Positions 4,609-12,248 are shown, numbered from the stretch's first letter. The stretch is 39,915 nucleotides of DNA from Chryseobacterium oranimense (GCF_900129755.1 NZ_FQWT01000010.1:1-39915); one strand, 5' to 3'. Numbers and translations: made by a program. Notes: generated by a model from the sequence alone, not told the origin.

Positions 4609-6417
4609 TTAATATGGTAATTCCGCAAAGTCATCACCAAATGCTTCATTTAGAGTTAAAGGCTGTATTTTAAATTCAGATTCTTCAGGTGGATAGTATT
4701 CTTCATTGGTTATCCAATTTGAATTATCCCATTGCTTTTGCTGTCCATTTTCATGATCTGTTATATACCGTCCGTTATTGATATTATACCAATATGGCCA
4801 AGTTCCGGTTTCGCCCATTGTTTTGTTGATCTTCGCTTTCTGAACTATTACAACACCGAAAGAATTAAATTGTCCATCTTCTTTCTGGATTCTATGCACT
4901 GTTAAAGTATAATCAAGCATGTTCCAAAAGTCAGCAGATCCGGAAATATCATAAGGTCCTGGTATTTTGTAAATGCCTTTATCTTTTTGCATTTTAGTGG
5001 GGTGCGCAATGAGAAATAACAAACTATCTGTCCTTTTAGTAAAATTGCTCATTTTAACCAGGTTCTTTTTGATAAAAAGCCTTTCATTATCTGCATGGTT
5101 TGCAGTTTGTTCTATACGGTTAAATGGATCAATAATAAACGCTTTGCAACCTTTTGCTTTTACTAAATATTCAAATCGAGACAATATTTCATCAATCTCC
5201 ATATCTACTGGAGGGTTTACCCAAAAAACATTTTTATTTATGTATTCTTCTCCAGTATATTTTTCATTATCATTAACCACCCCTTTTTTATACTCTTTCC
5301 CTACAAACTTTGGGAAAATTTTACTGAAATGAAGCTGCAAAGGCATTGATTCTGGCGAATAATATCCGATAGGCCATTTGTAAAGAATATTCAATCTACA
5401 GTAAACAAAATCTAAAAATTCACTTTTACCCATCCCCGGAATTCCGGTCGCTACTCCGAACCGTCCAGTCTGCCATCTGATAATCTTATCCAGTTCAGGA
5501 ATCCCAAGCGTTTTGCCTTGAGGCATACCATTCTCAAAATAGTCATTAAGTTCATTTCTAAAATCATCGACTGAGTATATATGTGGTAACTTGATTAATT
5601 TTGCTGTTTTTACCGCGTTCTGAATACTTTCTTTTCCTTCTGATACTAGGAGTTCATTTGCGTCTTTAAATTGCTTAAATGAGGCTGTTTTACATTTTTC
5701 CATTCCAAGACGTCTAATCAGGTCTTGCTTGAGTTCGATTCCTTTGAGATCATTATCAACTGCTATCACAAAGGTTTTAACCTTGTTTAGATCCTCAAAA
5801 CTGCTATCGAAATATTCCATTTTGCCAATGTTAGCACCATTTGGAACTGAGATCACATTATCAAATCCCGCCTGAATAAAACTGAGCGCATCAATTTCGC
5901 CTTCGCAAATAATAATTTCCTCATGCTGCAGGATGGCATCGTAATTAAACCAGATCAATTCAGCTCCAGATGAAAGTTTAAAGTTTTTTCTGCCATCCCG
6001 AAATTTCAAGTTGATAAGTTCAGCGTTTTTAAAAAATGGAAAGACAATACAGTTTTCTTCTTTTTCGGTTTGTGGCATGTATTCTCGCTTCTCTGATATT
6101 TTCATTGAGAGTAAGGTTCGCTGTGATATTCCTCTTCCCTCAAACCATTTCACAACTTTGTCTGATAATTTCGTGAAGTTTTGAAACTCAAATACCGGCT
6201 TGATGTACTCTTTTTTCTCGTACGGGTTATGCTTAACAAACCTTGCCTCACAGTGGTTACAGAATCCGATTTCTTTTTCGGTGTTGTACGAAAAGCATTT
6301 TGTATTTTTTTTTCTCCTGTTTGGTGAACATTCTGGACAAGGCATTTGATTTTCTCCATGCTTATCGGCTGTAATGTCGTAAACGTTCATTGTAGCCAGT
6401 GACATAATCGTTTCCAT
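4609..6417 (-). CDS. Phage primase-helicase (zinc ribbon, TOPRIM, RecA-like helicase)
   Basis: This 602-aa replication protein has the T7 gp4/Twinkle layout. A zinc-binding module carries Cys27, Cys30, Cys53 and Cys56. A TOPRIM domain follows, with the catalytic Glu in EGEIDAL (172-178) and the metal-binding DND (221-223). A RecA/DnaB-like helicase domain has a Walker A GIPGMGKS (325-332) and a Walker B-like AFIIDPFNR near residue 435. It should unwind the replication fork and may prime lagging-strand synthesis; a strong priming domain cannot be confirmed by eye. Its ATG overlaps the stop of the initiator-like gene (TGATG), so the two are translationally coupled like an O-P pair. It acts in the cytoplasm at the phage origin. 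Confidence 0.9.
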   Translation of the reverse strand: METIMSLATMNVYDITADKHGENQMPCPECSPNRRKKNTKCFSYNTEKEIGFCNHCEARFVKHNPYEKKEYIKPVFEFQNFTKLSDKVVKWFEGRGISQRTLLSMKISEKREYMPQTEKEENCIVFPFFKNAELINLKFRDGRKNFKLSSGAELIWFNYDAILQHEEIIICEGEIDALSFIQAGFDNVISVPNGANIGKMEYFDSSFEDLNKVKTFVIAVDNDLKGIELKQDLIRRLGMEKCKTASFKQFKDANELLVSEGKESIQNAVKTAKLIKLPHIYSVDDFRNELNDYFENGMPQGKTLGIPELDKIIRWQTGRFGVATGIPGMGKSEFLDFVYCRLNILYKWPIGYYSPESMPLQLHFSKIFPKFVGKEYKKGVVNDNEKYTGEEYINKNVFWVNPPVDMEIDEILSRFEYLVKAKGCKAFIIDPFNRIEQTANHADNERLFIKKNLVKMSNFTKRTDSLLFLIAHPTKMQKDKGIYKIPGPYDISGSADFWNMLDYTLTVHRIQKEDGQFNSFGVVIVQKAKINKTMGETGTWPYWYNINNGRYITDHENGQQKQWDNSNWITNEEYYPPEESEFKIQPLTLNEAFGDDFAELPY

Positions 6418-7271
6418 CAGTGTAAGGGGATTACTTTATTTTTTGCTTTCCATTCCCTGTGAAATCTTTCCTCTTCAGTTTCGCCTTCAATAGCTGGAAT
6501 GGGTTGGTTTGCTTCTGGCTTCTCATCATTCCACCTCTTCTGATTCAGGTACGTTGCTGGATGTGGCTGAAATTTCTTATCTTCAATTTTTGACTTGAAT
6601 CCAGGCAAAGTTTCAATGATTTTGTTTTGAGTATCAAATGACAGTTTATCCCATTTCTTTTTGCATCCTTCTTTGTCCCCGACCTTTTTGTCGTACAAAT
6701 CCCAAAAAACTGAAAATTCTATTTTATTATTAATTTTTATATTATTACTAATACTATTATTTATATTTATATCTTCATCTTCATCTTCATCTTCATCTAC
6801 ATATAGCTTAAGCATTTGCTCAAGCACTTGCTTGTCTTTTGCTTTTTCTATTTCTTTAATATCCATTTCGAATAAATATTCTTTAAGCTTCGTTAAATAC
6901 TTGGGGGTGAATCCTTTAATAGTCTTTGCTAACTTTATTATTACTCCAATATTGCCACTTTTAGTGCGTTTCGCTTTAAAATCCTGACGTTTAGAAATAA
7001 TTTCATTTGCAACATGATTTACCCATTTATTACCTATAAGCTCAAACTTTTGCTCTAGCACTTGCTCAAGCATTTGCTTAAATAATTCATATTCACTTGG
7101 CAGTACTCTGCAAATACCAGCAATAAAATCTTTATCATCAGGTATTCCTTCAGGGTTGTCATATTGATACATGAGAAGATCCATATACCAAGCCCGATAA
7201 TGCGCTTTCATCCCATTTGTTGATGAAATCCATTTATCAAAATAAATTAAAACCGCTGGATCTTTTGACAT
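6417..7271 (-). CDS. Phage replication initiator-like protein
   Basis: This 284-aa protein has two parts. The N-terminal winged-helix-like domain (about residues 3-100) resembles DUF1376/replisome-organiser N-termini: an AHYRAWYMDLLMYQYDNP core, GIPDDKDFIAGI, and KRTKSGNIG. The C-terminal domain matches the phage replication signature FWDLYDKKVGDKEGCKKKW, then HPATYLNQKRWNDE. Between them is a low-complexity linker of DEDEDED and Asn/Ile repeats. It probably binds the origin and loads the helicase encoded next. The ATG at 7271 is chosen because it sits one base after the stop of 7273-7671. The linker is encoded by an extremely AT-rich stretch beside a hexanucleotide repeat (6719-6798). Confidence 0.75.
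   Translation of the reverse strand: MSKDPAVLIYFDKWISSTNGMKAHYRAWYMDLLMYQYDNPEGIPDDKDFIAGICRVLPSEYELFKQMLEQVLEQKFELIGNKWVNHVANEIISKRQDFKAKRTKSGNIGVIIKLAKTIKGFTPKYLTKLKEYLFEMDIKEIEKAKDKQVLEQMLKLYVDEDEDEDEDININNSISNNIKINNKIEFSVFWDLYDKKVGDKEGCKKKWDKLSFDTQNKIIETLPGFKSKIEDKKFQPHPATYLNQKRWNDEKPEANQPIPAIEGETEEERFHREWKAKNKVIPLH
6719..6798. repeat. AT-rich tract and hexanucleotide repeat inside the initiator gene
   Basis: About 50 bases of nearly pure A/T (6719-6770) abut 4-5 tandem copies of ATCTTC (6771-6798). Both encode the acidic and Asn-rich linker of the initiator-like protein. In lambda the origin lies inside gene O with iterons beside an AT-rich unwinding region; this stretch is the best origin-like candidate in the window. 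The hexamer keeps the reading frame when it expands, so it would change only linker length. Confidence 0.35.
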
Positions 7272-7272
7272 A

Positions 7273-7671
7273 TTATATCTGTTTATTATAATTATTACAT
7301 CGGAAATCATTTAAGGTTGATTCCCATTCAATTAAAACCCTTTCAGCTATTTCGGTATCTTTTCCAAGGCCGTGAAGTATATCTGTATACATTAATTCAT
7401 TGCCATATTTTGAATATACCTGAGTGAATAGAAAATAAAATTCAGTTTGATCTTCAATGGATATTTCTTTTGACGTTAAAGTCATGTTTAAGGCGGTAAA
7501 CAGGTGATAATTTCGCGAGGTATGGAAATTATTATTGCCGTCCTTTATTCCATTATTAAAAGCCTTAAATCTCCCTTCATAAAGTTTCATTTGCTTATCT
7601 ATGCAATCCAATGATAAGGCCCAAGAAATGCAGTATATGATTAGCTTTCTTTTACTATCTGTAATCAACAT
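7273..7671 (-). CDS. Hypothetical 132-aa protein, early paralogue family
   Basis: A mostly helical protein with a hydrophobic N-terminal stretch (LIIYCISWALSLDCI, about residues 10-24) too broken to be a sure membrane span. Near the C-terminus the motif EIAERVLIEWESTL resembles the ends of 8410-8787, 9679-10329 and 10333-10743, which share the pattern A-x-x-[IV]-[FL]-x-x-W. I read these four as divergent paralogues of an unknown early family. The gene lies one base upstream of the initiator-like gene, so it is co-expressed with replication genes. Function unknown. Confidence 0.6.
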   Translation of the reverse strand: MLITDSKRKLIIYCISWALSLDCIDKQMKLYEGRFKAFNNGIKDGNNNFHTSRNYHLFTALNMTLTSKEISIEDQTEFYFLFTQVYSKYGNELMYTDILHGLGKDTEIAERVLIEWESTLNDFRCNNYNKQI

Positions 7672-7709
7672 AAGAGCTATATTAATTTAGTTGTTAATTT
7701 AAATAGATA

Positions 7710-8420
7710 TTACACTCCTACAGCCCTTATTGTGAATAGTTCGATAAACTTTAATAGCTGCTTTTCAGTCTTCACGATACCCATTTCAATCATCCGTATT
7801 ATTGATCTTTCCATTTCAGAAAGGTTTGAAAGTTGTTCCTGTGTTGCAGTATCTCGGATTCCCTTTTCATGTTTGCCAAATACTTTAATGTTTATTTGTC
7901 GGTTATACATTGGATAATCAGGGTTTTGAATTATGCTGCTGATCGCTCGGTTCATTGGTAGGAATTCGGTTCCGGCTATGATCCTATTTATTATTAGCTT
8001 ATCCGTAAGCCAGATAACCACTTTTGCATAAATTAACGGGTTCAGTTCCATTGCAAGTAATACCCAGATGTAAGGATCGGAATATGTTGATTTATTTTCG
8101 GCACGGCCTGAAGTTTTCCAAACACCTAAACCTTTAAGGACTTTAACAATTCCTTCTTTTTCAACCATTTCCATAAAACTAATAATATTTAGTTTTATCA
8201 AATCTCTTTCATGGAGTAGGTGATAACAACGCTCTTGAAAATCTTTCGTTTTCATAATCATTGTTATGTTCTTTTCATTCCAACCATATTGAAATCTTGA
8301 AATATTATAGGCTTTCTGCAGATCGGAAACGGAAAGACTTTGCCCGTCTTTTGTATTTTGCCGTATGATTACCCCGAATAAATTCCGGTCAGTGCTTTGC
8401 ATTGTTACATTAGTCTTCAT
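7710..8420 (-). CDS. KilA-N domain-like phage protein
   Basis: This 236-aa protein has a central segment resembling KilA-N domains: LGVWKTSGRAENKSTYSDPY leading into WVLLAMELNPLIYAKVVIWL, about residues 100-140, the typical W-x-grg-xx-hp-xx-a-x-wl pattern. KilA-N proteins are common in phage early regions and bind DNA; many act as antirepressors or regulators. The N-terminus (NLFGVIIRQNTKDGQSLSVS) and the C-terminal helices (SEMERSIIRMIEMGIVKTEK) are not diagnostic. Its start overlaps the end of 8410-8787 by 11 nt. It is part of the leftward early operon under the S24 repressor. The assignment is by pattern only. Confidence 0.6.
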   Translation of the reverse strand: MKTNVTMQSTDRNLFGVIIRQNTKDGQSLSVSDLQKAYNISRFQYGWNEKNITMIMKTKDFQERCYHLLHERDLIKLNIISFMEMVEKEGIVKVLKGLGVWKTSGRAENKSTYSDPYIWVLLAMELNPLIYAKVVIWLTDKLIINRIIAGTEFLPMNRAISSIIQNPDYPMYNRQINIKVFGKHEKGIRDTATQEQLSNLSEMERSIIRMIEMGIVKTEKQLLKFIELFTIRAVGV

Positions 8421-8787
8421 CGCTTATTTGTTTATTTAGCATAACACTATTAAAAGACTCACACCACTTTATAAAGATGGTTTCTGCAACCTGTATATGT
8501 TGCTTTTCAGTAACGCATTTACTAAAATCTACCTTTTCTTCATTTTCATAGTATGACTCCCATGTTTTTTCTCTAATATCATCATCATAAATATCCAATC
8601 CTCTTTCTTCAAAAAAAGAAGACTCAGCCAGATCAAATGAATAGCTATATGTTTCAATTTCAGTGTCAGCGCCAGTAAACATATGAATGCATTGAATTAA
8701 TTTATTCTTTAAAGTGCTTAATAATATTGCGTCTGAGATCAGCTTAATTACTCGCTGGTCTTTTTCTGTATATTTTGATAGGTCCAT
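8410..8787 (-). CDS. Hypothetical 125-aa acidic protein, early paralogue family
   Basis: A strongly acidic small protein (ERGLDIYDDDIREKTW in the middle). Its C-terminal helix HIQVAETIFIKWCESF matches the A-x-x-I-F-x-x-W signature of the early paralogue family. The N-terminal part, VIKLISDAILLSTLKNKLIQ (about residues 13-32), is helical. There is no membrane segment. Acidic early phage proteins sometimes mimic DNA, but there is no direct sign of this here. Its end overlaps the start of the KilA-N-like gene by 11 nt. Confidence 0.55.
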   Translation of the reverse strand: MDLSKYTEKDQRVIKLISDAILLSTLKNKLIQCIHMFTGADTEIETYSYSFDLAESSFFEERGLDIYDDDIREKTWESYYENEEKVDFSKCVTEKQHIQVAETIFIKWCESFNSVMLNKQISDED

Positions 8788-8790
8788 TAT

Positions 8791-8892
8791 TTAAAATTTT
8801 AGTGATTGAATAAATACGGTTAAAATGATTCCGGCCGCAATTAGAGCTATAGCAAGTGGAGTAGGGATACCGTCATTAGTATGTGGTTTCAT
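8791..8892 (-). CDS. 33-aa membrane micropeptide
   Basis: This gene encodes MKPHTNDGIPTPLAIALIAA and continues to residue 33, ending FIQSLKF. A hydrophobic helix (about residues 12-28) follows a short polar start. The ATG overlaps the stop of 8889-9173 (ATGA), so translation is probably coupled. Its stop falls a few bases before the start of 8410-8787. It resembles the micropeptides at 3064-3846 in length, layout and coupling. Function unknown. Confidence 0.5.
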   Translation of the reverse strand: MKPHTNDGIPTPLAIALIAAGIILTVFIQSLKF

Positions 8893-9173
8893 ATCGAAGG
8901 ATATATAAGTTCTGATATTAAAGAATTGGTATTAAAATCATATTTAATGTGATTTTTAATCTTTTTACTTTCAGACAAATTCCACATGTCTAATTTCATA
9001 TCTGTAAATGATTTTGAACATATAAATTTTTCTATGATAGATCTAAGCTTTAAGCTGTATTCATCATTGTACTTTTTTAAGGTTTCAATCAATTTACCTG
9101 CAGCCACTAAACTTAATTGTTTAAATTCTTCCTCAATTATAGAGTTGTGATTTTCAATTATATTATTTTTCAT
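8889..9173 (-). CDS. Hypothetical 94-aa protein
   Basis: No family is recognised. The protein is helical and charged; it starts MKNNIIENHNSIIEEEFKQL, has LVAAGKLIETLKKYNDEYSL (about residues 22-41) and then LRSIIEKFICSKSF. The C-terminus is Asn/Ser-rich. No membrane span is seen. It lies 5 nt downstream of 9179-9673 and is coupled to the 33-aa micropeptide by an ATGA overlap. Confidence 0.55.
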   Translation of the reverse strand: MKNNIIENHNSIIEEEFKQLSLVAAGKLIETLKKYNDEYSLKLRSIIEKFICSKSFTDMKLDMWNLSESKKIKNHIKYDFNTNSLISELIYPSI

Positions 9174-9178
9174 TGCTC

Positions 9179-9673
9179 TTAGTTTTCGTTTTCTATAATT
9201 GCTAATTTTGCATGTAGAAGAAGTAGTGAATCACCATCTAATTTGTGGTTTATAAGCTGATTCTTTGCATGAGATTTCTCGATTGATTTAAATCGCTTAT
9301 AAGCATCTTTTTTTACTCTTGAAACAATGTCTTTTAACTGTGTGAAATTGATTAAATTATTTTCATATAGTAATCTCGCGTCATACAGTATTGATGAAAG
9401 TTTTATAATGCAAAATTTTTGGTACTTGCCTATGGATCCTTCATAATACAGTTTGACCATTGATAGCCCCAGGCTATGAAAATTGGGAAGCTCTTTACTA
9501 TCATTAAAACCCCAATTATAATGGTCAAGTACAGAAGTTAAATGTATGAGGCCTGTCCCGAATTCGTCAAAAATTCCGTCCTTATCTTTTATTAATTCAA
9601 TTTCTTTCAAAGCGGAAAATGACTCATTATTTAATTTAACTACATTTGGTTTATTATTTATAGATGTTTTCAT
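9179..9673 (-). CDS. Hypothetical 164-aa protein
   Basis: I do not recognise the family. The ATG at 9673 (MKTSINNKPNVVKLNNES) follows the upstream stop by five bases and is preferred to the earlier in-frame start, which would overlap 9679-10329. The centre has aromatic-rich segments (SVLDHYNWGFNDSKELPNF) and long helices (DIVSRVKKDAYKRFKSIEKS, about residues 120-139). It contains no membrane segment and lacks the A-x-x-I-F-x-x-W end seen in its neighbours. It belongs to the leftward early operon. Confidence 0.6.
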   Translation of the reverse strand: MKTSINNKPNVVKLNNESFSALKEIELIKDKDGIFDEFGTGLIHLTSVLDHYNWGFNDSKELPNFHSLGLSMVKLYYEGSIGKYQKFCIIKLSSILYDARLLYENNLINFTQLKDIVSRVKKDAYKRFKSIEKSHAKNQLINHKLDGDSLLLLHAKLAIIENEN

Positions 9674-9678
9674 GATAT

Positions 9679-10329
9679 TTATTTGTTGTTTGGATGTGTA
9701 AAAGTTCTTTTGTTTTTCTCCCATTCTTTAATTTCATAACTCCATCTTTCAAATATTTCCTTAGCAGCATATTCATAATTGAGTTCAGCATATTCTTCAG
9801 TAACATCATTGAACATTTGAATTAAATACCAATAGAAGTTATTGTCTCCAATGGTTTCATCGTCAGCAACATCAAATAATGCTAATGTTTCACCAATTAT
9901 ATCATGAACATTACTCGGTTCAAAATGTTCATCATGTGCAAGCGGGTCAAGAACATTGCAGGCAGAGTAAAGGTGTTTATATATTCTTTCTGAAATAACA
10001 GCTCCTGTTAGCATTGAAAGCACAATCTTATCTCTTGTTTCAAAATCGAGTTTGATAAATCCTTTTTTTATTTTTGATTTATGTTTGATAGGTTCCATTT
10101 CTTCACCCTTTTTTACTAATAAATCAATGCAACTTTTATGAGCGTCTTTAGAATCTTTGTTTTTACAAAAGGCGCTGAAAGAATCAAAGTGTCCATTTTC
10201 TAAAATGAAATAATAAGCTTGATTTTTAGCATTCATTTCAACATGAAAAGCAGATTCTAATTTGCATATAGAATTCATTACATCTTTAAATTCTTGTGCT
10301 GCTGGTTTGAATTTTGTATCTGTATTCAT
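9679..10329 (-). CDS. Hypothetical 216-aa acidic protein, early paralogue family
   Basis: This is the longest member of the proposed paralogue family. The C-terminal domain (about residues 85-205) holds TRDKIVLSMLTGAVISERIY, an acidic ETLALFDVADDETIGDNNF segment, and the family end YAAKEIFERWSYEIKEW. The ALFDVADDETI piece resembles HILGIADDDEL of 10333-10743. The N-terminal 80 residues are extra; they include a Cys/Lys-rich stretch (FCKNKDSKDAHKSC). No known domain is visible. It is separated from 10333-10743 by three bases, so the two are probably co-translated duplicates. Confidence 0.6.
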   Translation of the reverse strand: MNTDTKFKPAAQEFKDVMNSICKLESAFHVEMNAKNQAYYFILENGHFDSFSAFCKNKDSKDAHKSCIDLLVKKGEEMEPIKHKSKIKKGFIKLDFETRDKIVLSMLTGAVISERIYKHLYSACNVLDPLAHDEHFEPSNVHDIIGETLALFDVADDETIGDNNFYWYLIQMFNDVTEEYAELNYEYAAKEIFERWSYEIKEWEKNKRTFTHPNNK

Positions 10330-10332
10330 GGC

Positions 10333-10743
10333 TTAGTTTTTAGAATTAATGTGATTAGTAATTTCGTAGACCCAATTTTGGAAAATTACATTGGCAACCA
10401 ATTCGGCATCAAACAGGCTATTATATCCATGTTCATACAATGTTGTAAACAATTTTTCGCAAAGCTCATCATCATCGGCAATACCTAAAATGTGAAGAGC
10501 TACTGTATATCCATTTCTTTTATTTACACCATCCCAATCAGCATCTTTTCTCAAAAATGGAGCAAAGCAATTATGTAATTTGGTAATAGCATCATCAATT
10601 CTGTAATTCATAACCTCATCTGAGATAATTTTAAGAATAGCAGTTTTGAATTGTTCTTGTTTAAGTAATTCTATTGCAGAATATACCGTCTTTAAATCTT
10701 GATTGTTTTTTTCTTCAAGATTTTTTTGTACTTTTGTTTCCAT
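10333..10743 (-). CDS. Hypothetical 136-aa acidic protein, early paralogue family
   Basis: The protein starts METKVQKNLEEKNNQDLK. It continues with a helical core (FKTAILKIISDEVMNYRIDD, about residues 32-51), an acidic LHILGIADDDELCEKLF segment and the family end ELVANVIFQNWVYEI. It is probably a tandem duplicate of the C-terminal part of 9679-10329. There is no membrane span or known catalytic motif. A 59-nt gap with a small imperfect hairpin separates it from the gene upstream, which may allow partial termination. Confidence 0.6.
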   Translation of the reverse strand: METKVQKNLEEKNNQDLKTVYSAIELLKQEQFKTAILKIISDEVMNYRIDDAITKLHNCFAPFLRKDADWDGVNKRNGYTVALHILGIADDDELCEKLFTTLYEHGYNSLFDAELVANVIFQNWVYEITNHINSKN

Positions 10744-10802
10744 ACTTTAACAGAGTATTTTTAGTTATACTTTATCCATCTGCTCCAACAGGTGGAATTT
10801 TT

Positions 10803-11003
10803 TTATCTTTTAAAGAATTTTGCTCTTATCTGAGCATCTAAATCTTCTGATTTTTTATTTCGCTTCCGCTGGACGGTTCCCACGCCGCCCAGGAAAGCTA
10901 TCATTTCAGCCTTAACGGAGGTAGAATATGATTGTATTTGTTTAGACCAAGCTTCCATCTGTTCACATTTAGAAATGATCTCTTTAGCTTTTTTTTCATT
11001 CAT
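10803..11003 (-). CDS. Hypothetical 66-aa protein
   Basis: A small helical protein: MNEKKAKEIISKCEQMEAWS, then a central AEMIAFLGGVGTV and a basic QRKRNKKSEDLDAQIRAKFF tail. The ATG lies inside the end of 10996-11283 (8-nt overlap), so it is translated with the first early gene. Nothing diagnostic is seen; the basic C-terminus could bind nucleic acid. The coding stretch includes one copy of a 16-bp sequence, CCTTAACGGAGGTAGA (10910-10925), that recurs in the attachment region. Confidence 0.5.
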   Translation of the reverse strand: MNEKKAKEIISKCEQMEAWSKQIQSYSTSVKAEMIAFLGGVGTVQRKRNKKSEDLDAQIRAKFFKR

Positions 11004-11283
11004 GGACTTGGATCAATTTATTCCTTTGATTAATTATTACTTTTAAAGCTTCAACAACTTCAAAGTGATTTTTTTGATACACTCGGTAGAAAGATTTTTC
11101 CGCACATTGTGCTGATATTTTAAGGGTTTCAGCAACTTTCTTCCAGTCTCCTTTACGTTTGCTTTTTAATAATTCCGAAAGTGTTAGCAAATATTTCTCT
11201 TCTGCAACCGTAGTTTCACTGAAATTGAATCTTTTATTAATGGGGGTTTTTACGGTATTTTCCATTTTTACGGTTTTCCTCAT
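10996..11283 (-). CDS. Early HTH-like protein, first gene of the leftward operon
   Basis: A 95-aa protein starting MRKTVKMENTVK. The ATG at 11283 is chosen because the leftward promoter (11328-11358) would start transcription near 11322; the upstream in-frame starts lie in or before the promoter and operator. Residues about 45-80 (GDWKKVAETLKISAQCAEKS, then FYRVYQKNHFEVVEALK) look like a helix-turn-helix with a following helix. By position next to a divergent repressor it could be a Cro- or CII-like regulator. That role is inferred from layout only. Confidence 0.6.
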   Translation of the reverse strand: MRKTVKMENTVKTPINKRFNFSETTVAEEKYLLTLSELLKSKRKGDWKKVAETLKISAQCAEKSFYRVYQKNHFEVVEALKVIINQRNKLIQVHE

Positions 11284-11327
11284 TTTTATTATCCTTATTT
11301 TGTCGTACTTTTGTCGAGTTACTGTAG

Positions 11328-11358
11328 CAAATATAGCGCACATTGTGTAATTATACAA
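11328..11358 (-). promoter_or_regulatory. Leftward early promoter
   Basis: On the minus strand, TTG (11358-11356) is followed after 20 nt by TATATTTG (11335-11328), an exact Bacteroidota promoter match. It would transcribe the whole replication operon. Its -33 region lies inside the palindrome at 11339-11362, so a bound repressor would block it. Confidence 0.75.
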
Positions 11359-11362
11359 TGTG
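11339..11362. promoter_or_regulatory. Repressor operator, near-perfect 24-bp palindrome
   Basis: The outer arms CACATTGT (11339-11346) and ACAATGTG (11355-11362) are perfect inverted repeats and the centre is TAATTA, with a single mismatched pair between. It covers the leftward promoter from the -33 box to just upstream of the -7 box and lies 53 nt from the repressor start codon. It is the obvious binding site for the S24 repressor encoded at 11415-12137. Confidence 0.7.
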
Positions 11363-11414
11363 TAAAGCATTATGAATGTGTTAAAAAAATGTTAAACCTT
11401 GTATGTGATTGATA

Positions 11415-12137
11415 ATGAATAACATAGATATTAAAGAATTTAAAGAAAAGCACGGTCTTAGTACGGCACAAGTGGCTGAAATTGCTAATGTATCTATTAG
11501 AGCTGTGCAAAGTTGGGAATATAAACAGAGGAACATTTCAAAATCCGCTTTTAAATTATTGATAGATTATGAACAAAGTGTATTTGACAACCGATCAAAA
11601 GATCATGCCATTGCAGCTATGCAAAAATTGAAAGAGGTAACTGCTAATAAAAATAAAAATAAAAAGTCAGAAGGGCGCTTAATTGATGAATCTCAGTTGA
11701 TTCCTGTTGAGCAATATATAATCCCTATTAAAGGACAGGCCGGACTAAAAAAAGCATTTTTTGCTCCAGACCAATATATTGAAGATCATTTTGAGAAGGA
11801 AATCATTCTTGTCAAACCAAGCGAACGTGCAATTTATCATAAAATAGAGGTTGACGGTAATTCAATGCCTGGAACTCTTGAACCCGGTGAATGGGCAAGA
11901 TGTGAAGATATTCCGCAAATGTATTGGGAAAATAAAGATACTTTCAAACCTAATAAAGTTTATTGTTTATTTCATCGAAAACATGGAATTCTATTCAAAA
12001 GAGTGAGTGTACCTTATTATGGGTCAATAACGCTTTCTTCAGATAACCCAGATAAAGTTGAATATCCTGATGAAACTTTTGATTTAATGGAATTTTCAAA
12101 AATACTTATTGTAAGGAAGAAAGAAGTAGACCTGTAA
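11415..12137 (+). CDS. S24-type phage repressor (CI/LexA-like)
   Basis: This 240-aa lysogeny repressor has an N-terminal XRE-type HTH (about residues 5-55, HGLSTAQVAEIANVSIRAVQ) and a C-terminal S24 peptidase domain. The visible landmarks are an Ala109-Gly110 candidate cleavage site (KGQAG), the nucleophile in VDGNSMPG (Ser150) and a candidate general-base Lys195 in ILFKRV. In this family RecA-stimulated self-cleavage inactivates the repressor after DNA damage. It is divergent from the early operon, and the palindrome at 11339-11362 between them is its likely operator. I prefer the ATG at 11415 to the TTG two codons upstream. No convincing -7 box is visible for its own promoter. Confidence 0.9.
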   Translation: MNNIDIKEFKEKHGLSTAQVAEIANVSIRAVQSWEYKQRNISKSAFKLLIDYEQSVFDNRSKDHAIAAMQKLKEVTANKNKNKKSEGRLIDESQLIPVEQYIIPIKGQAGLKKAFFAPDQYIEDHFEKEIILVKPSERAIYHKIEVDGNSMPGTLEPGEWARCEDIPQMYWENKDTFKPNKVYCLFHRKHGILFKRVSVPYYGSITLSSDNPDKVEYPDETFDLMEFSKILIVRKKEVDL

Positions 12138-12152
12138 TAGCAAAAATAAAAA

Positions 12153-12176
12153 GGTAACATTAAGGGTAACATTAAG
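12153..12176 (+). repeat. Left arm-type tandem repeat of attP
   Basis: Two exact tandem copies of GGTAACATTAAG (12153-12164 and 12165-12176) lie about 85 nt left of the attachment core. They match, at 9 of 12 or more positions, the tandem pair GTCAACATTAAC/A on the other side of the core. Paired direct repeats flanking a core are the expected form of arm-type integrase binding sites. Confidence 0.6.
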
Positions 12177-12248
12177 CTAAAAAAATAGTATAAAATAACA
12201 ATTGTTGATTTTTTAATTGTCTGATTTTCAAATGTATTTAAATTGTAG

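Noticed and set aside
6771..6798. Phase variation by the ATCTTC repeat
   Set aside because: The unit is six bases, so copy-number change keeps the frame and cannot switch the gene off.
6661..6987. A 108-residue rightward frame rich in Ser and Ile
   Set aside because: It is the complement of the AT-rich and hexamer-repeat region of the initiator gene; the Ser run only reflects the repeat.
10744..10802. An intergenic hairpin (CCACCTG/CAGATGG) as a terminator
   Set aside because: The stem has a mismatch and no following T-run on the transcribed strand, so it is not listed as a feature.
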